DNA of 64,000 nucleotides from Ancylostoma caninum (Eukaryota; Nematoda; Chromadorea; Rhabditida; Ancylostomatidae). A program made the position numbers and the translations under genes. The DNA is taken from the NCBI GenBank assembly GCA_037903475.1, contig JBAJFG010000358.1:124001-188000 (forward strand), given 5' to 3'. Positions 1 through 18,100 of the stretch are shown one piece after another. The notes under the pieces were generated by a model. The model was not told where the DNA came from, searched no databases, and worked only from the letters and a program-made list of their open reading frames with translations. The number at the start of each line of letters is the position of its first letter. The stretch's first letter is position 1.

Positions 1-3000
1 TGATTCGATTCGAATAATTTATTCGAATAACCGAATAATTATTCGATTCGGTTGCAAGTATAGTGGACACCCATTCTGGTATTTTTCTGAACTATGGGCC
101 CCGGCACATCAGTCCGTCATCAGTGCACCCGCACTCTTTGTAAATCTTGAAAAAATGGAAGAAAGGAAATATTTAGAAAGTTTGATCAATTGCACAACTG
201 GATCCAGAAAATGTCACAGCAGCTCATAATGACGTGTTCTTCGTTCGTTCTTCCTGTGTATTTGATTGTACTGCCCCTGTTAAAAACAGACGGATCCTCA
301 AGCTGCATAATCCCCATGGGACCTCAATAATGAGAAGTGCGCAAAGAGCACATCCTACATAAGGAAACGGAGTGAATCCTATCGCTACGGCTTCCACTGA
401 TCCTTTCGAAGTGATCCACGTCCAGCGTTCCAAGATTGAGTTCAGTTACGGTCAAAGCTCCATCAGAGCGGCTACTCTGCTCCGTACATTGCTGCTATGC
501 ATAGTCAAATCGTTGTAAACACTGTCTCGCCCGGATGGCTCGAGACCGCTAGCTGCTGGTCCCACCGCGAAATCCCGAATGCACCCGACTTCCACCACGT
601 CTATAAACCTATGACGAAACATCGGCCGAATGTCCCGTCAGCTGCGCATCCTCGCGAGCCACAGTCTATAATCGATCCTCACGGCGAAATCATGCGATCA
701 CGTGTTATTCCTCCTACGCCTGCGCTCTAGAAAATTTTGTTGCACTACCATGATTTATTTAAGAGGATTCGAATATTCGACCTTCAACTTGCATGCTTAT
801 GAACTTCCATTTCTCGTATGCCTGAAAACCTACATTTCTCTTTCACTCTTGTCCTGTGAATCTCAATTCGCGGAGAATGTTTTTGCTGAAGAAGCAGAAG
901 AAGAAAAAATTGAGGCTCTCTCGAAAACAAAGGTGCACCTCCTCTGTTCATGAGAAAAACTAAACTTGTGATGTCTGTGCAGGACCCGACAAATAGAAAT
1001 ACTTAAAAGACAGAAAGTAGAAGGAGTGTTTGAACAATGTGAAAGAATGGCCCTTTGATAGGTGTTAATCGCTCCCGCGCCCACCCGCGCTGTCGCCCAT
1101 ACTCGTGCCGCTCGCTGTCGCGCGCATGCGATAGTGTAGAACCAAACCTGTCTTCTTTTGAACTGGCCATCGTTAGTCGTTACACTGTAAGTTCCGGAAA
1201 TGGAATTAGTATAGTGTATTCAGGGACTGTTGAACCTCTGGAGTTCAGCCACAGCACTCAATGCCACCATTATTATCCCTGGAAAGTCTCAATGAAATTT
1301 CCAGAATATTTTTTGGAATCGTATCCTATATTAATGTTCTGTAGTCCAACTGCATACATAGTTTCAACTGTACGCCTATAATTATGTAGGTTAGCATGAA
1401 ATCCTCTTAAAGATCAAACTTTCCACGGAAATCTTGACTCGATGTATTTGCTAGTTTCTTTTTTTCTTCTTTGCTTCTCCTAGCATCCAACTCTTTCGCT
1501 TTTTTTTTCTTCGATAGTTAACGGCAGCACTATAGCGCATCTGGGAGGGCAATCAAATGAATATTTCTATCGTTTCACTACGTCATTAATAAACTACGAT
1601 ATTCAAAACCCCTCCATAACCCATGAACACTGCAGCTGTGACGTCAGCACTTCATGAATTTCAAAAACCTTTCCCCAGCTGCGTCAAGTGTAGTTATAGT
1701 CAACAGCAGAACTGGTGGACTCGTCAGCGCAGATCGACGCCGGGAATTTGCCAATAATCCGTTATCACCACACTCGACAATACTCCACTTATACATTGTT
1801 TGGCGTCTCAACCGCATGATCCCGCTACTGCCACTCAACAGGGCACATTACTTGGCTTCCCCATCGACCTTCTCACTAGGAACTAGTCAAAATTGGTCCT
1901 GCTGCGGGCTTTTTCTCTTGGCAATAGCGTGACAACACTGGGAGTAACAGTGGACTTATGAGGTTTTTGTAGCGAGTCTGCTACCCTGTGAGAGCCTCTT
2001 CAGAATTAATGTTGGCGCGGTTATTACGGTGGAAACCTTTCTGGGAGCGGATCTTATAAGAGGAAGTAATTCCATGGAAGGGAGAATATTGAGGAAGAAC
2101 GTGTCATTTTTGTGAGAAAAAAAAAGCTAATCAGACCTATTTCGTCGTGTTTCATCCAGAATATCTAATTGTGATCCTTTCATTTTCTACCAACAAGGAA
2201 CAGACTGCCATTTTTCACCTAGGCACATGACATTAGCTACACATTACAGGAGAAATGTCGAAAAATCAAACTTTTAGACCACCTGGATAAAGGATCTTTG
2301 ATGAAAGCGAAGGGTGCATTTGGTTACTCGGCTGTTGTTCCCAGTACGGATTTCCATTTATCCAACTTGATTAAGTTTGGCCTTCTTGCTTTATTCTGAT
2401 AAAAGATCTCTTGGAGATTTGCTGTGTTTTCCCCGTTTTTTTTTCCAGTCCTCATTCTCCAATTCAGTTTTCTTTCTTTTCACTAGATGGAAATTATGTA
2501 AATGCTCTGCTTGAACTCCTTAATGATGGGGGAAACAAATAAAAATGTTTTCTATGTAGAATTAACCAGCCTATTTCCACTTGAACGCTCTTAGATAATT
2601 TAATCGCATCGTTCCATTTAAGGATACCGCCCAGCCTAAAAATAATTGAGAGCATAAAATAGTGACAAACCTGTGAGTGGATTTCCAATTGTACATCATG
2701 CAAAAAGAATTGCGAAGATTATTCTTCTAACTTCAAGGAAAATTTTCGAAGGTAATATTAATAGAATGTAAATATGAATGAAATTCTGTAGTTTCTCGTG
2801 GGTTTATCCGATTAAGCGGGTGATTTCGAAGAGCTTTGCGAGTACTCTTCTGAAATCTAGTTCAGACCTAGTATTTTCAGGCAAATTCTAATCAACCCTC
2901 ATAAAAAATCGTTGCGAACACTGTTCAGCATGCTAAGAGCAAGTTTCCAGAATTCAGAATTCTTCAAGCCTGTTTGTACTGTCATGAACAAAAATACCCT

Positions 3001-6000
3001 GAAATCTCAGCAAATCTTGCTTGCCTCCCCCATCACTCCAAGCTGCACCGTCTCTTTTTTCCTCATTGTTCTGACTCACCTGTTAACCACTCCCTCAAGA
3101 GCTTTCAAGCACTCAAACAAAGACATTTCTCTCAATCACAAAACGCTCAGTTGGAATGGTTATGATCTCATCATTTTGAAGAGCTAGGGCCATAGCCATC
3201 GTCGGCAGTTGAACTCTGCCAGTTGTCCGTCAAGCTAACTTCCGTAATGAGGTCTCGTTATGGCAGTGCAATGCTGAACAACCTTTCTTGCTTCTTTATT
3301 CTCTAAACACTCTTGATCACATAAACTCAACATATATCGCGATTGGATGGAGAGTTAGGCGGATTTCTTACATCACCAGTGATTTTTCACTGTTATAAGC
3401 GATCTCGCATAATGAGCGGCGCTATGTGGTGTGGAAAAAGAATTCCGTACAGTGAACGGTTCTTCCCTTGCTGCTTCTGTTCGTGCAGCGGAACCAATCG
3501 TTTAACGCAAGCCGTACTTCTCCGATAACTCTGGTATTGGACAAGAAAATCCAGGAATTCAGTAACTCAACTAGTATGTATCTCTGTTATAATTTCGAGA
3601 ACTTCTCGTTCTTCCGGTACCATGTTTGAGAAAACATTAACAGCGAAGGTGATGGGCCTACCCGCTGAGAGCTAGGCCTTACCACCCACGTTCGGGTGCC
3701 GGGTCTCTAGGCAGTAGGGTGTGCCGAAAATAGTGGCAGTGGAGCATCAACTGCTCACCAAACAGCCAGAAGAAGACTTGCTTCTTATTCGTTTATTAAC
3801 CTATTTATTCATTTATTTATGCAACAATGACAGCACGTAAACAGACTTGTCCAGGTACTTTGGTTTCAATGGCTCTGGCATTTTGAGCGAGTTGCAGTAG
3901 TGTTCGACTTCACGTCAGGCGTACGGCTAACCAGTGGTCGAATGAAAAAATGACAATACTCACTACCCCATCCATCAATCCAGACGTCTCCACCAGGTTT
4001 TTCCCAGATTTTTGTGTCATCGTCACATGTCATCACCGCTCATACCTCTCGGAAATCTGTTGTGCTATTTCACATCATTTCGCATTTATTTTCCATTATT
4101 TACAGACCACGATAACATCCTGGATGCCATCGATGCACTCTCACCCTTGTCCTTAGGCCACTCAAGATATATAAACATCTTTTTCGTGGAATTTCACTAG
4201 AAATCCGGCCAAACCACTCGTTAGCCATGAAAAATTAATGAGGTTTACGTCAGAGTCGATTCATAAACAACGGGGTATAACCCGTCCACCTTCTCTGGTT
4301 CCCCGACAGCGCTGAAGGCGTTGTTTTTGTCGCAACTCAATTCATTCATGAATTCGTTGGCTTTTCATATAACTCTGAATAAGCTCCTCGACACCATTGT
4401 CGACGTCTGAAAAACAGGCGGGAGGAGTGCGCCACGTTCTTGTCATCGGACCGTACACCCACTGGCTGGGTGGAGGAGGTGATTTCGCGCGGCGCTGAGG
4501 AGTAGATCCCCGCCCGCCCACTGGTTTCTTCGGCGATCGCTTCCGGACGTCGGCTCGTGCTCACTCTGCGAACTTTATATTCTCTTATCTCTATCGGAAC
4601 ATCTGCCACTATTGTAGCATTGCCACTATCTGCAAGGCGAATATGAGTAATCCGAGCAAAATTCCGCATATTATTTCTTCCTTCTACATCTAGATATTTT
4701 TTGTTTATTTATTCGCAAACAAGCAACGGGGCAATAAGCTTGTAAACACATATCTGCAAGTTATAAAAAAATGCATCATAATATATTTCTCTATATCTTA
4801 CTCTCTATGAAGCCCATTATCGCATTCCCTCTATGTGTGCTACCTCAACTGTTTTGAGAAAATCCATCATTCGTCTTCAAACTTTGCACTAAGCATCCGA
4901 AAGAAATAATTCTTGAAGAAGCTAAGCTTAGAGTTCCCAGAATCAAATGATCCCACCTCTCCCCTCAAGACCATTTCCTATGACATCCTGCACCGACTGC
5001 CATTCAAAATTCTGTGAATTTCATTGTGGTCTCAGCAGTAGTATCGTTTTACCAGCGCATTTTCCCACCCATATTCTTCTGCTGTGTCTTCCAGTAGCGA
5101 GAATCATGCACGTTATCGTCGAATTTGCTGAGCTTCTGGCTCATATGAGCGAGTTATTTGAGAGATACCTGACAAATATTACTTACCTGTACCTGCACTT
5201 GAAATCGCTACTTGTGAAGAAGCTCAAATTTTACTCGTTTGTCTAAACAAATTGTCTAAAATGGAAAAGCGGCGAAGTCACAATCTTCTACAGAACATCC
5301 ATGAATCCTGCCACAGCTTCTTCGTTAGGTGGTCGAGTTGATTCCCCTCCTGGCTTTCTGAATAACATAATTTTTCTACTTCACGAGGGATTCTCGATGA
5401 CCATCAAATGTTCAGAATTCCCTTCTCACGAATAAATTCCTTGGTTTGGAACAAATCTATACTCCCTCTCAAGGAAAACCGGAAATGTTGCATGAAAAAG
5501 GTGATTTTGAAGTCTAAAGTGGGGAGAACTCAAAAATTCAGGGAATAAAATTTGGCTGAAGGGGACAAATACAAGATGTGCTTTGGCACAGCTCATTTAC
5601 TGCGAATTTCCGCAAAAAAAATATGAGTTAGAAGCTCGCATAATCTGAATATCTTGAAATTTTTGGGGCTTGAGGAGAGAAATTCTGCTCATCCGTGCTC
5701 TCATCGCCTCATTTTATATCCCAAATGAGATACAATGAGAAATTTTCATCATGTTGTACTCGCAATTGTTTCCCTTTCCTTGAGATCTCGCACGTCCAGG
5801 CTGACGGACGCACGCAGCGACTGCGAATTAGCCTTGGCATGGGCTGCAAGTATTATATTCAACATTTACCCTTTGTCGATCGTTTTCTGGGCCTGGAAGT
5901 ACGCAATACGAGAATGGTTATAGCACCAAATTTGGACTGCAACCTGACTTGGTCCGGATATACTTCCATCCAGGCAATGCATCCATGCTCTGGTGCTTAG

Positions 6001-8959
6001 GAACGATTGGAACTCCTCTTTTTTGTTACCATTATGCTCGCAACTCCTTAGCACAAGTGCAGCAAATAGGTAGCTCCGCTCTAGGTACACAAATTGAACG
6101 GACCTTTGCGTCGGTGTTAGCACTCAGTTCTGGTTCTCCACCTCTAACAAACGAACTCGGAGAAAAAGGTGGACCGAAGGGTTAACAAGTGTGTTGGGCT
6201 GACGCACTTCGGCATTGCAGTGCTATAGTTTTGAGCTCACTTGCTTTGATTCGTATTAACAGATTTCGAACCTACAGATTTCAGTGGATTGGCCCCGCTT
6301 GCACACGTCGCATCACCGCATGCGATGTGGTGCTCTGATTGTCTGCGCATCCACACATTTGGTATCTGGTATCACCACTTACATTCATGCCACTTCGTTG
6401 TTTGACTGTTTGATTAGTTGACTAATTTCCTCCACAGTTTTATTTCAAAAAGCAATTTCATTTAAGCTTCTTCATTGGAATATATCATCTTATGCAATGC
6501 ATTATATTCTGTCGTTTCCCCTCTCTCCTTTTAATCCTCCTAGACCTCTTACCTCTAAAGAAGCACCAAAACCTTCAAACTCCACGAATTTGACATTCTC
6601 GTTTGTCAAAAGTGAAAGGGAAAAAGTTACCCAGCTTAGGCTCATGGCCTGAAAATTCCAGCGGCATCCCCTAGGCAAACTTCACTGCAAGCAGACATTG
6701 TTGTGCTAGTCGTTTATTCCGGATCATTATCCACGTGAGCGGAAATAACCTAATTCTCGCCTCTCCCCACTCCCTGTGGACGAACGGGGAAAAAATTGTT
6801 CAACTTGCTGAGCTTCCGTAACTCACCGCAGCGCTGACCGCATCTCACACCTTTTCATACAAGCTTGGACAATAGTTTCCGAGATTTCTTACTATTTCTC
6901 CAAGCAAAAACATCTTTGCTGTTCTCGGAATCGTCGGGAATCCTTCATAAAGTTGATCAAGGTGCTAATGAAGAAATATTGTGAAGAAGATTCTAATGAG
7001 AAGCGAAGTACTCTGAAAATACTGTAACACCTGAATAACATCTTATCTCTAACCTAAGGAGGGGGAAACGGGTAATTACTCCGTGGTACTATTTATGAAT
7101 GCTCCCGGAAAGTTAAACGCTTCCGGCTCATTCGGAGCCGATGACTTCCTCGAGACAAAGTCCACTTTCTCTATCACTACATATTTTCTGCTCTAGGCCA
7201 ATCGCAAAAAATATGTATATTCCTGACCAGAAAACTCGTCCACCCTAGGTAGGCGGAGAAACGAAACCCATACTGGTGACGCCCATGAACTACTGCTTCA
7301 GCCTCTGTTAACCGCCAACCTGGCTATTTTTCGGCCGATTTCTTCGAGATTCCTCATGAGTCATCCGATCTCAATGCTGCTGACCGAACCGAACTTCGCT
7401 CAAATTTTAAGCGAACTGAATTATGTGGAATTATGAATTATGTGGCTTCCACTAGAAATCTAGATGAAGCTTCAATCTCCCTATCCCATTCCTCGCATTT
7501 TTTCCACCTCTAAAATTCAGCAAGAATGGATCGTCAGAATTCTTGGTATGTTCATTATTAATATGAGAACATAGGCAATTTTTTTCAATTTTTTAAAAAT
7601 TTTCTGCCAATTTTCTTGCAAGTTCTGGATTCTTCCTAAGTAATACAGGGATTTTCACAACGCTCTTCTACCCCGGGTTATGGGTCGGTTAGTAAAATTT
7701 TGCCTAGAATTGCTTGGTTTAAAGCAAGAAAATTTTATCTGAGTGGTGATCTGGAACTAATAATCCAGTGTCTTATGTAATGTACGGAAAAATGGGAAAG
7801 TGTGGCGAGTACGTGGGACATTAGGTAATTCCCGCTTAGTTTTCGCTCCCATTCTTTACCACTGCAAGCCAGTTTTCCATTTCTACTTCTCTGAAACGAT
7901 TCCTACAATTTTTGGCTTTTTTTCATATACGGCATCCAAAAATATACATAGATCACCTCCAAATTTCCTGCCACCATTTTTAATAATGTGCACGGAACTC
8001 TCTTCATCCTCAATTCTGTTGTGATCAGCTTTAAGAATAACTCTGAATGAATTACAGATAATAAGAAGACAGTGAAAAAAGTTAGGACCAACGACTATGA
8101 AACGCATCGTATCTTTTTTTTTGTATTTTTTGTATTCCATTGTACTGTTTTTTTTTCATAGCAAATAATTAGGAGTGGATTGTTTTCCCACACCTCCACA
8201 TTCACCGTGCCTTTCTGCTCGTTGCTCCCGAGTATCATGTTAGTACGAAGTTGTTGATCGAAATAGCGTTCAGAGAGCTCAGCTAATCCTTGTAATATCC
8301 CTTCTGTTTTCGTCGTGGGGACGAACCAGCTTATTGACAGCGGGATCTTCTTCCGTCTACCAGCCATTTTTGCCCGACTCCAGCCTCATCTCCGCTCAGC
8401 TTTGCCTCTTCAGCTTCCACCTAATGCTTCATGCATCTCTGTGTGCATTTCGTATGCATTTCGAAACGATGTCCTTAGAACAATGTTTCTGTGTTGCTTC
8501 TATTTCGGTGTTTTCGACAAGGCCCCGGGGAAAACACCAAAATTTTGAAATACTCGTCCTCCGTCGTCGCAATTGGTAAATTATTCGACAGAATCCATTT
8601 AAAAGCGACGTAGTGCGCGAGTACTATGCCTAAGTGAGGACGAACACGGCGACAAATACGGCAATTGGAAATTTCGTTTGAGACTGCGACGTCCGCGGCT
8701 GGCAGCTACTGGTCCGCGTGCGGTTCGTTGCCAAATTCGTTTTGTTTTCGCTTTTTCAACTAACAGAAACCCAATTGGAGCGGGCCTCTAGGACAGAGAA
8801 TGGGTTCTGTTACATGGTACGAGTCATCCTGGATATTCCAATTCCCAGTTCCGCAGTCACCTCGATATGAATGCGTTTATAGTCGTTATCCTGGAGCTGA
8901 TAGCCCCCAAAGGTGACCTGTCAGCTACTTCAGGTATACATTCACTAGCATAAGCAGAA
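1..8959. other. Gene-poor flank, no gene recognised
   Basis: Nothing here joins into a convincing spliced gene. Open frames are short and lack coding character or matched splice sites. The first 50 bases are AT-rich with repeated TTCGAATAA-like words. Positions 6276-6351 hold a dispersed repeat that recurs at 9791-9866. A stretch near 497-730 contains an SDR-like word (VNTVSPGW) but no flanking SDR motifs, so it was not called. A diverged gene of unknown family could be missed. Confidence 0.5.
6276..6351 (+). repeat. Dispersed repeat, copy 1
   Basis: Starts AGATTTCAGTGG and ends TGCGCATC. About 76 bp are shared at high identity with 9791-9866 in the same orientation. No target duplication or TIR was recognised, so the class is unknown. 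Confidence 0.7.
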
Positions 8960-14056
<5,097 letters not shown>

Positions 14057-15100
14057 GCACTGGGATACGGTTGTTCACCAATGTCATAGGCTGCTCAGTC
14101 ACCATATGCCATTGAGTATGAAAATCCCCAAGTGGAGTAGTTGAAGGCAGCACTCCGACACCGATCGCTGGTATTGTAGGTCAGATTATTCACCCTAAGG
14201 GCCATTGAACGGGCAGCAAAGCACGTGTGCCAGTTGTCCCCACCCAGCGCATCAGTCGTGAGCGCTGCCTTCGACACAGCTGTGCGTCACGGGTTCAGAA
14301 GGTGTTCGAAAATTATATGTATTTGCGCTATTGTCAGAGATCCATATCAATAATGTGAGGTGCTGATTCGCCTCGTATTTGTTTGTTTTTTTTTTCTTGG
14401 TTGTGCTGCTTATTGTTGTCATTCATATTGCTGCTGGCTTCTATGAAACAAATCAATCACATCATGTCACTTTGTCTTCTGTCGTTTTCCTGTATAAATC
14501 GTATTTCATTAACTGGGACCTTTGGAGGAACTATGAGGAAAGTAAGAAATCCAAAGAAAAAAATCGAAGTCAATCATCCGACTCCGCCTGGATTATGCTG
14601 CCCCAACTAGTGGAGTTAAGGGGTAAGTTTAGATCGACTTACTCTTGGACTACAGCAGTCTGAGGCTTATTCTGGCCTCCGAACCAATATCAGAATCATA
14701 AAATATATGAGACACATTTTCTTCCAGTAAAGTTTATTTTACCGGAAACTTCAATAAAGCTCAATCTACTAAATCACACATTGAGGGAGGCACATAATAA
14801 CCGGTCAAGGATTACAAGAAGGATATAACTGCGAATAAATAGCTGTACCTTCAAAATGGGCATGAAAGCGAGCTAATTCGGTTAAAGTGACAAATAGTTT
14901 GAAATTTTTCTCCTGCAAACTGAAAAGTGAGGAAGATTACGCTCCCACCAGAACCTCACATTGTAGTCATGCTTCTGTCAAGCGCTTCAGAGCAAACGTA
15001 TTTAACAAAAATAAAATGTAGCAATTGTGCAGAAGGTTATCTCAATACGAAAAAATAAATATTTAGATGCCCATACAATTGTGAAAACACCGGGAAATGG
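14057..15100. other. Convergent 3' intergenic region
   Basis: Lies between the globin stop (+) and the dehydrogenase stop (-). An AATAAA on the plus strand at 14753-14758 and a TTTATT at about 14734 (AATAAA on the minus strand) sit within 25 bp of each other. They are candidate poly(A) signals for the two convergent genes. No gene recognised. Confidence 0.5.
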
Positions 15101-18100
15101 CTACTCTTCGGCAATTCCGCATTGCTCCATACTATAGTTGTACAAATCCTCACAGGCTTGATCGTTCAAAGCTAGCGGGTTCTCGATGGCCAGCTTACAA
15201 TCCCTGAAATGGCTCTCCTTACCCTAATCTACAGAAAATGCTATGAAAATCATGAAAACTTACGCAAAGTACTTTCCACTGACGCCATCGATTTTCTTGC
15301 TGAGAGCGAGGTAAAGGGATGTTTGCGCTCCATCACGATCAGTTTTTAGGAAGAACCATCTGGAAAAACAGTACCGAGCTTTCGATGACAAAAATCAAAT
15401 GTCGACATCCTTAACGCACCTAAATGGGGCACTCAGTTGACGAATCGGTGTCTTCGAAAGAAGGGTATGACGGCTGAGATTACTGTTTACAACTCCAGGA
15501 TGGAGAGAATTTACGCACACGTGGTGGAGGCCTTGCCTGTGCAGACGTCTGCTGAGCTCGCGAGCATGCATCACCTGAAACTTTACTTGAAGAACCGCAA
15601 AGAACTGAAGATCTCTTTAGTTGAAAAAAAAACTACTGTTTTCCGTCTCAGATATGAATATTCATTCTCAGCCGCGAAAAAGGGACTAAAATTATTACTG
15701 AACATTATTTCTTGGTAAATCGTGCAGGGCGTGAATTTCAAAAACTCAACAAAAAAACAATTCATTCCGTCTAAGCTGAGTTCATTCAGAGGTATGTTGG
15801 TGAAAAACCTCCGATCCCATGAATTCGCTTTATTCTTCTCAGATGCAGGCAGGTCAGTTTCTTTGTATTTGCAATGATGGCTGTGTTTCAATTTTGTGTT
15901 GTTCCTGTTCACATGGATAATCTATGTAATAAATATATCAAAATCAATATATCAAATGTGTTTAAGAGATTGTTGTTGCCCCCAACTTGTTGTTGTCAGC
16001 CCATTACAAAATGTAGAGCAACTTTCAATGAAACTTACGTTGGCCAATTTGCTGCGATTGTACGGATCGAATATTCCAAACTTCTTCTTATCATCAATAG
16101 TGGCGAGATCCAGCGCCTTGCTTTTCATATGCATTTTTGACGAAACTATCACGATTCGTGCCTTTGGAGCTTTTTCAAGAGCTGGCAGCAGTAGCTCGGT
16201 GAGAAGGAAGTGACCTGTAAATATAATATGAAGATTATTTAGCAACAACAAAAGGTTTTTACGCACTGCTCGTGTTCCACTAAACACTAGTACAAAAGAT
16301 CCTTTGGAAATCATTTTGAAGATTTTTTACAGGGGCCTACTACTGCATGGATGCGTGGATCAACAACGCATGGTGATATAGACGTACTCCCAAAGTAGAG
16401 TCAACTGAGTAAGTACAGAAGATGGTGGTAATACAAGCAAAGGAAGATAGCGTTCATGGATAAAACGCTTTATTTTGCCGGGTGAAACTAAATTTCCAAA
16501 GAGCTGCAAGTTTACTAATAATAAAAATTGCATATCAGGAATACAGAATGCCTTTCGAACCACTTCGTCAATATTAGGGGTACTACTTCCACTAAATATG
16601 ACCGCGCTAGTTCTACAGGGGTATGAAGTAGTTTCCAATCTCCGCTTGCCTGTTCAACATTTCTGAGTAATTTTGAGAGCACCATATAGGGTGAAGCATT
16701 TCAAGATAGAATGGAAGGTTTCATGAGATTTCATTGACTCTTCTAGAAGCTAGGACGTTTTGTTGAAGCTAACGTAGGTGCACCACCCAGAAAACGCACA
16801 TTAGGAGAAGAACATATCTTGAACTTCTTTTTTGTGAAAGAATCCTATATAACAAAATCTAAATTGGTCACTAGAGTGCGGACAAAGAGTCTCCTAGCAT
16901 TCCACGTTGAATTTTAGAGAGCAGAGTTTTACATAGAATGAGAATCGGTCAGGAACGGGGCGAACCAACGAACGGAGACGAGACGAGACGAGGCAGAGCA
17001 CTGTAGCTGTAGAAAAAATATTGAGCATTGCAGACAGATTTTGGAGGCAGAAAGTGTGCTAGCATCTATGCTGTCTTGAACTTTCTTCGGAGATTTTCTG
17101 GACAATCACTTGATAATTTTGAGCTTCGCAGAACAATGCGTCCCCAAAACTTTTTCGGAGCTCGACAGAAAAATTCCAGCTGAACATCAGAAGAGGATTC
17201 TCGGGCGTTTTTCAGAAAGCTAAAACTTTATACAGAACCCTAACTGCCGGTGAGTGGCAAATTCACTGCCAAGATTTGAAGTTCCAAGCGCAGAGTAATG
17301 GGCCTGGACAGGCACACTTCCAAGACCAGTGAGATCGAATACGGAACCTTGATGTGGAAGCGTCTCGCTCAAAGTTTTTTTTGGATAGGGGGAAAGTCGC
17401 GTCATCTGATTATCTGCAGATAATCCCAACCAAAGTGGATAACTACTAGGATATTTTGTTCCATCGCGTCCAGAAACCAGAGAAAAAAATTACTGCAGAA
17501 ACTGAACCATGGGATTCAGACTTTTCAATAAGATAACCCTTTCACAAAACTGTGTTGCTTCACGGTGACGTAGGTGCATCTCGCCAATTCTGTCAGTTCC
17601 TAGGGGGGGTTCAGGGTCCAGTTACTAGAATCAATAGGAAAATCGCGGAACCAGGCCAACAATGAGAAACACCCTATGTCTTGTATGTAGACCTATGTGA
17701 TAAAAATCCTTACAAAAATGCAAAAATTAAATAAATTGACGAGATGAAAAGTGCTCGATCCTAGAGGGATCTAAATTTATTTGCCTGAAAATTTCATTGC
17801 AATAGCTAATCTGAGAGTGGTCTAGGTCGCAATCTTTATGACACCCCTGTAGAATTATCCAACTGCGCCTTCAAGAAACAGTTCGAAAAGAGAAAACAGC
17901 TTTAGGTTCATCGAGAAGATTTCTCCTGTATTCACCCGCCTTGGTTAAGGTTCTTTGTATATTCCTTTCTCAAGAAATCCTTGACGGTTCCCTCTACGCT
18001 CTTTCATTTCGTTCAAAGCTAGTTTTGTTAGTAAATGAGCAAACTACAAAAATCGAAACCCAACAAGATTTTCATCCAAGCCGAATATAGTCTGCACGAC

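Noticed and set aside
497..730. Second short-chain dehydrogenase fragment (VNTVSPGW)
   Set aside because: A single short motif with no Rossmann, NNAG or YxxxK motifs nearby and no matching exons.
3655..3730. tRNA- or SINE-like segment (GTTCGGGTGCC box-B-like)
   Set aside because: No cloverleaf, acceptor pairing or A box could be fitted.
4346..4669. 107-codon minus-strand ORF
   Set aside because: Arg/Ser-rich, no domain, no splice partners or conserved motif.
15583..15912. 109-codon minus-strand ORF
   Set aside because: Lies in the SDR intron between exons 8 and 9 and reads through the exon 9 acceptor. Not conserved SDR sequence.
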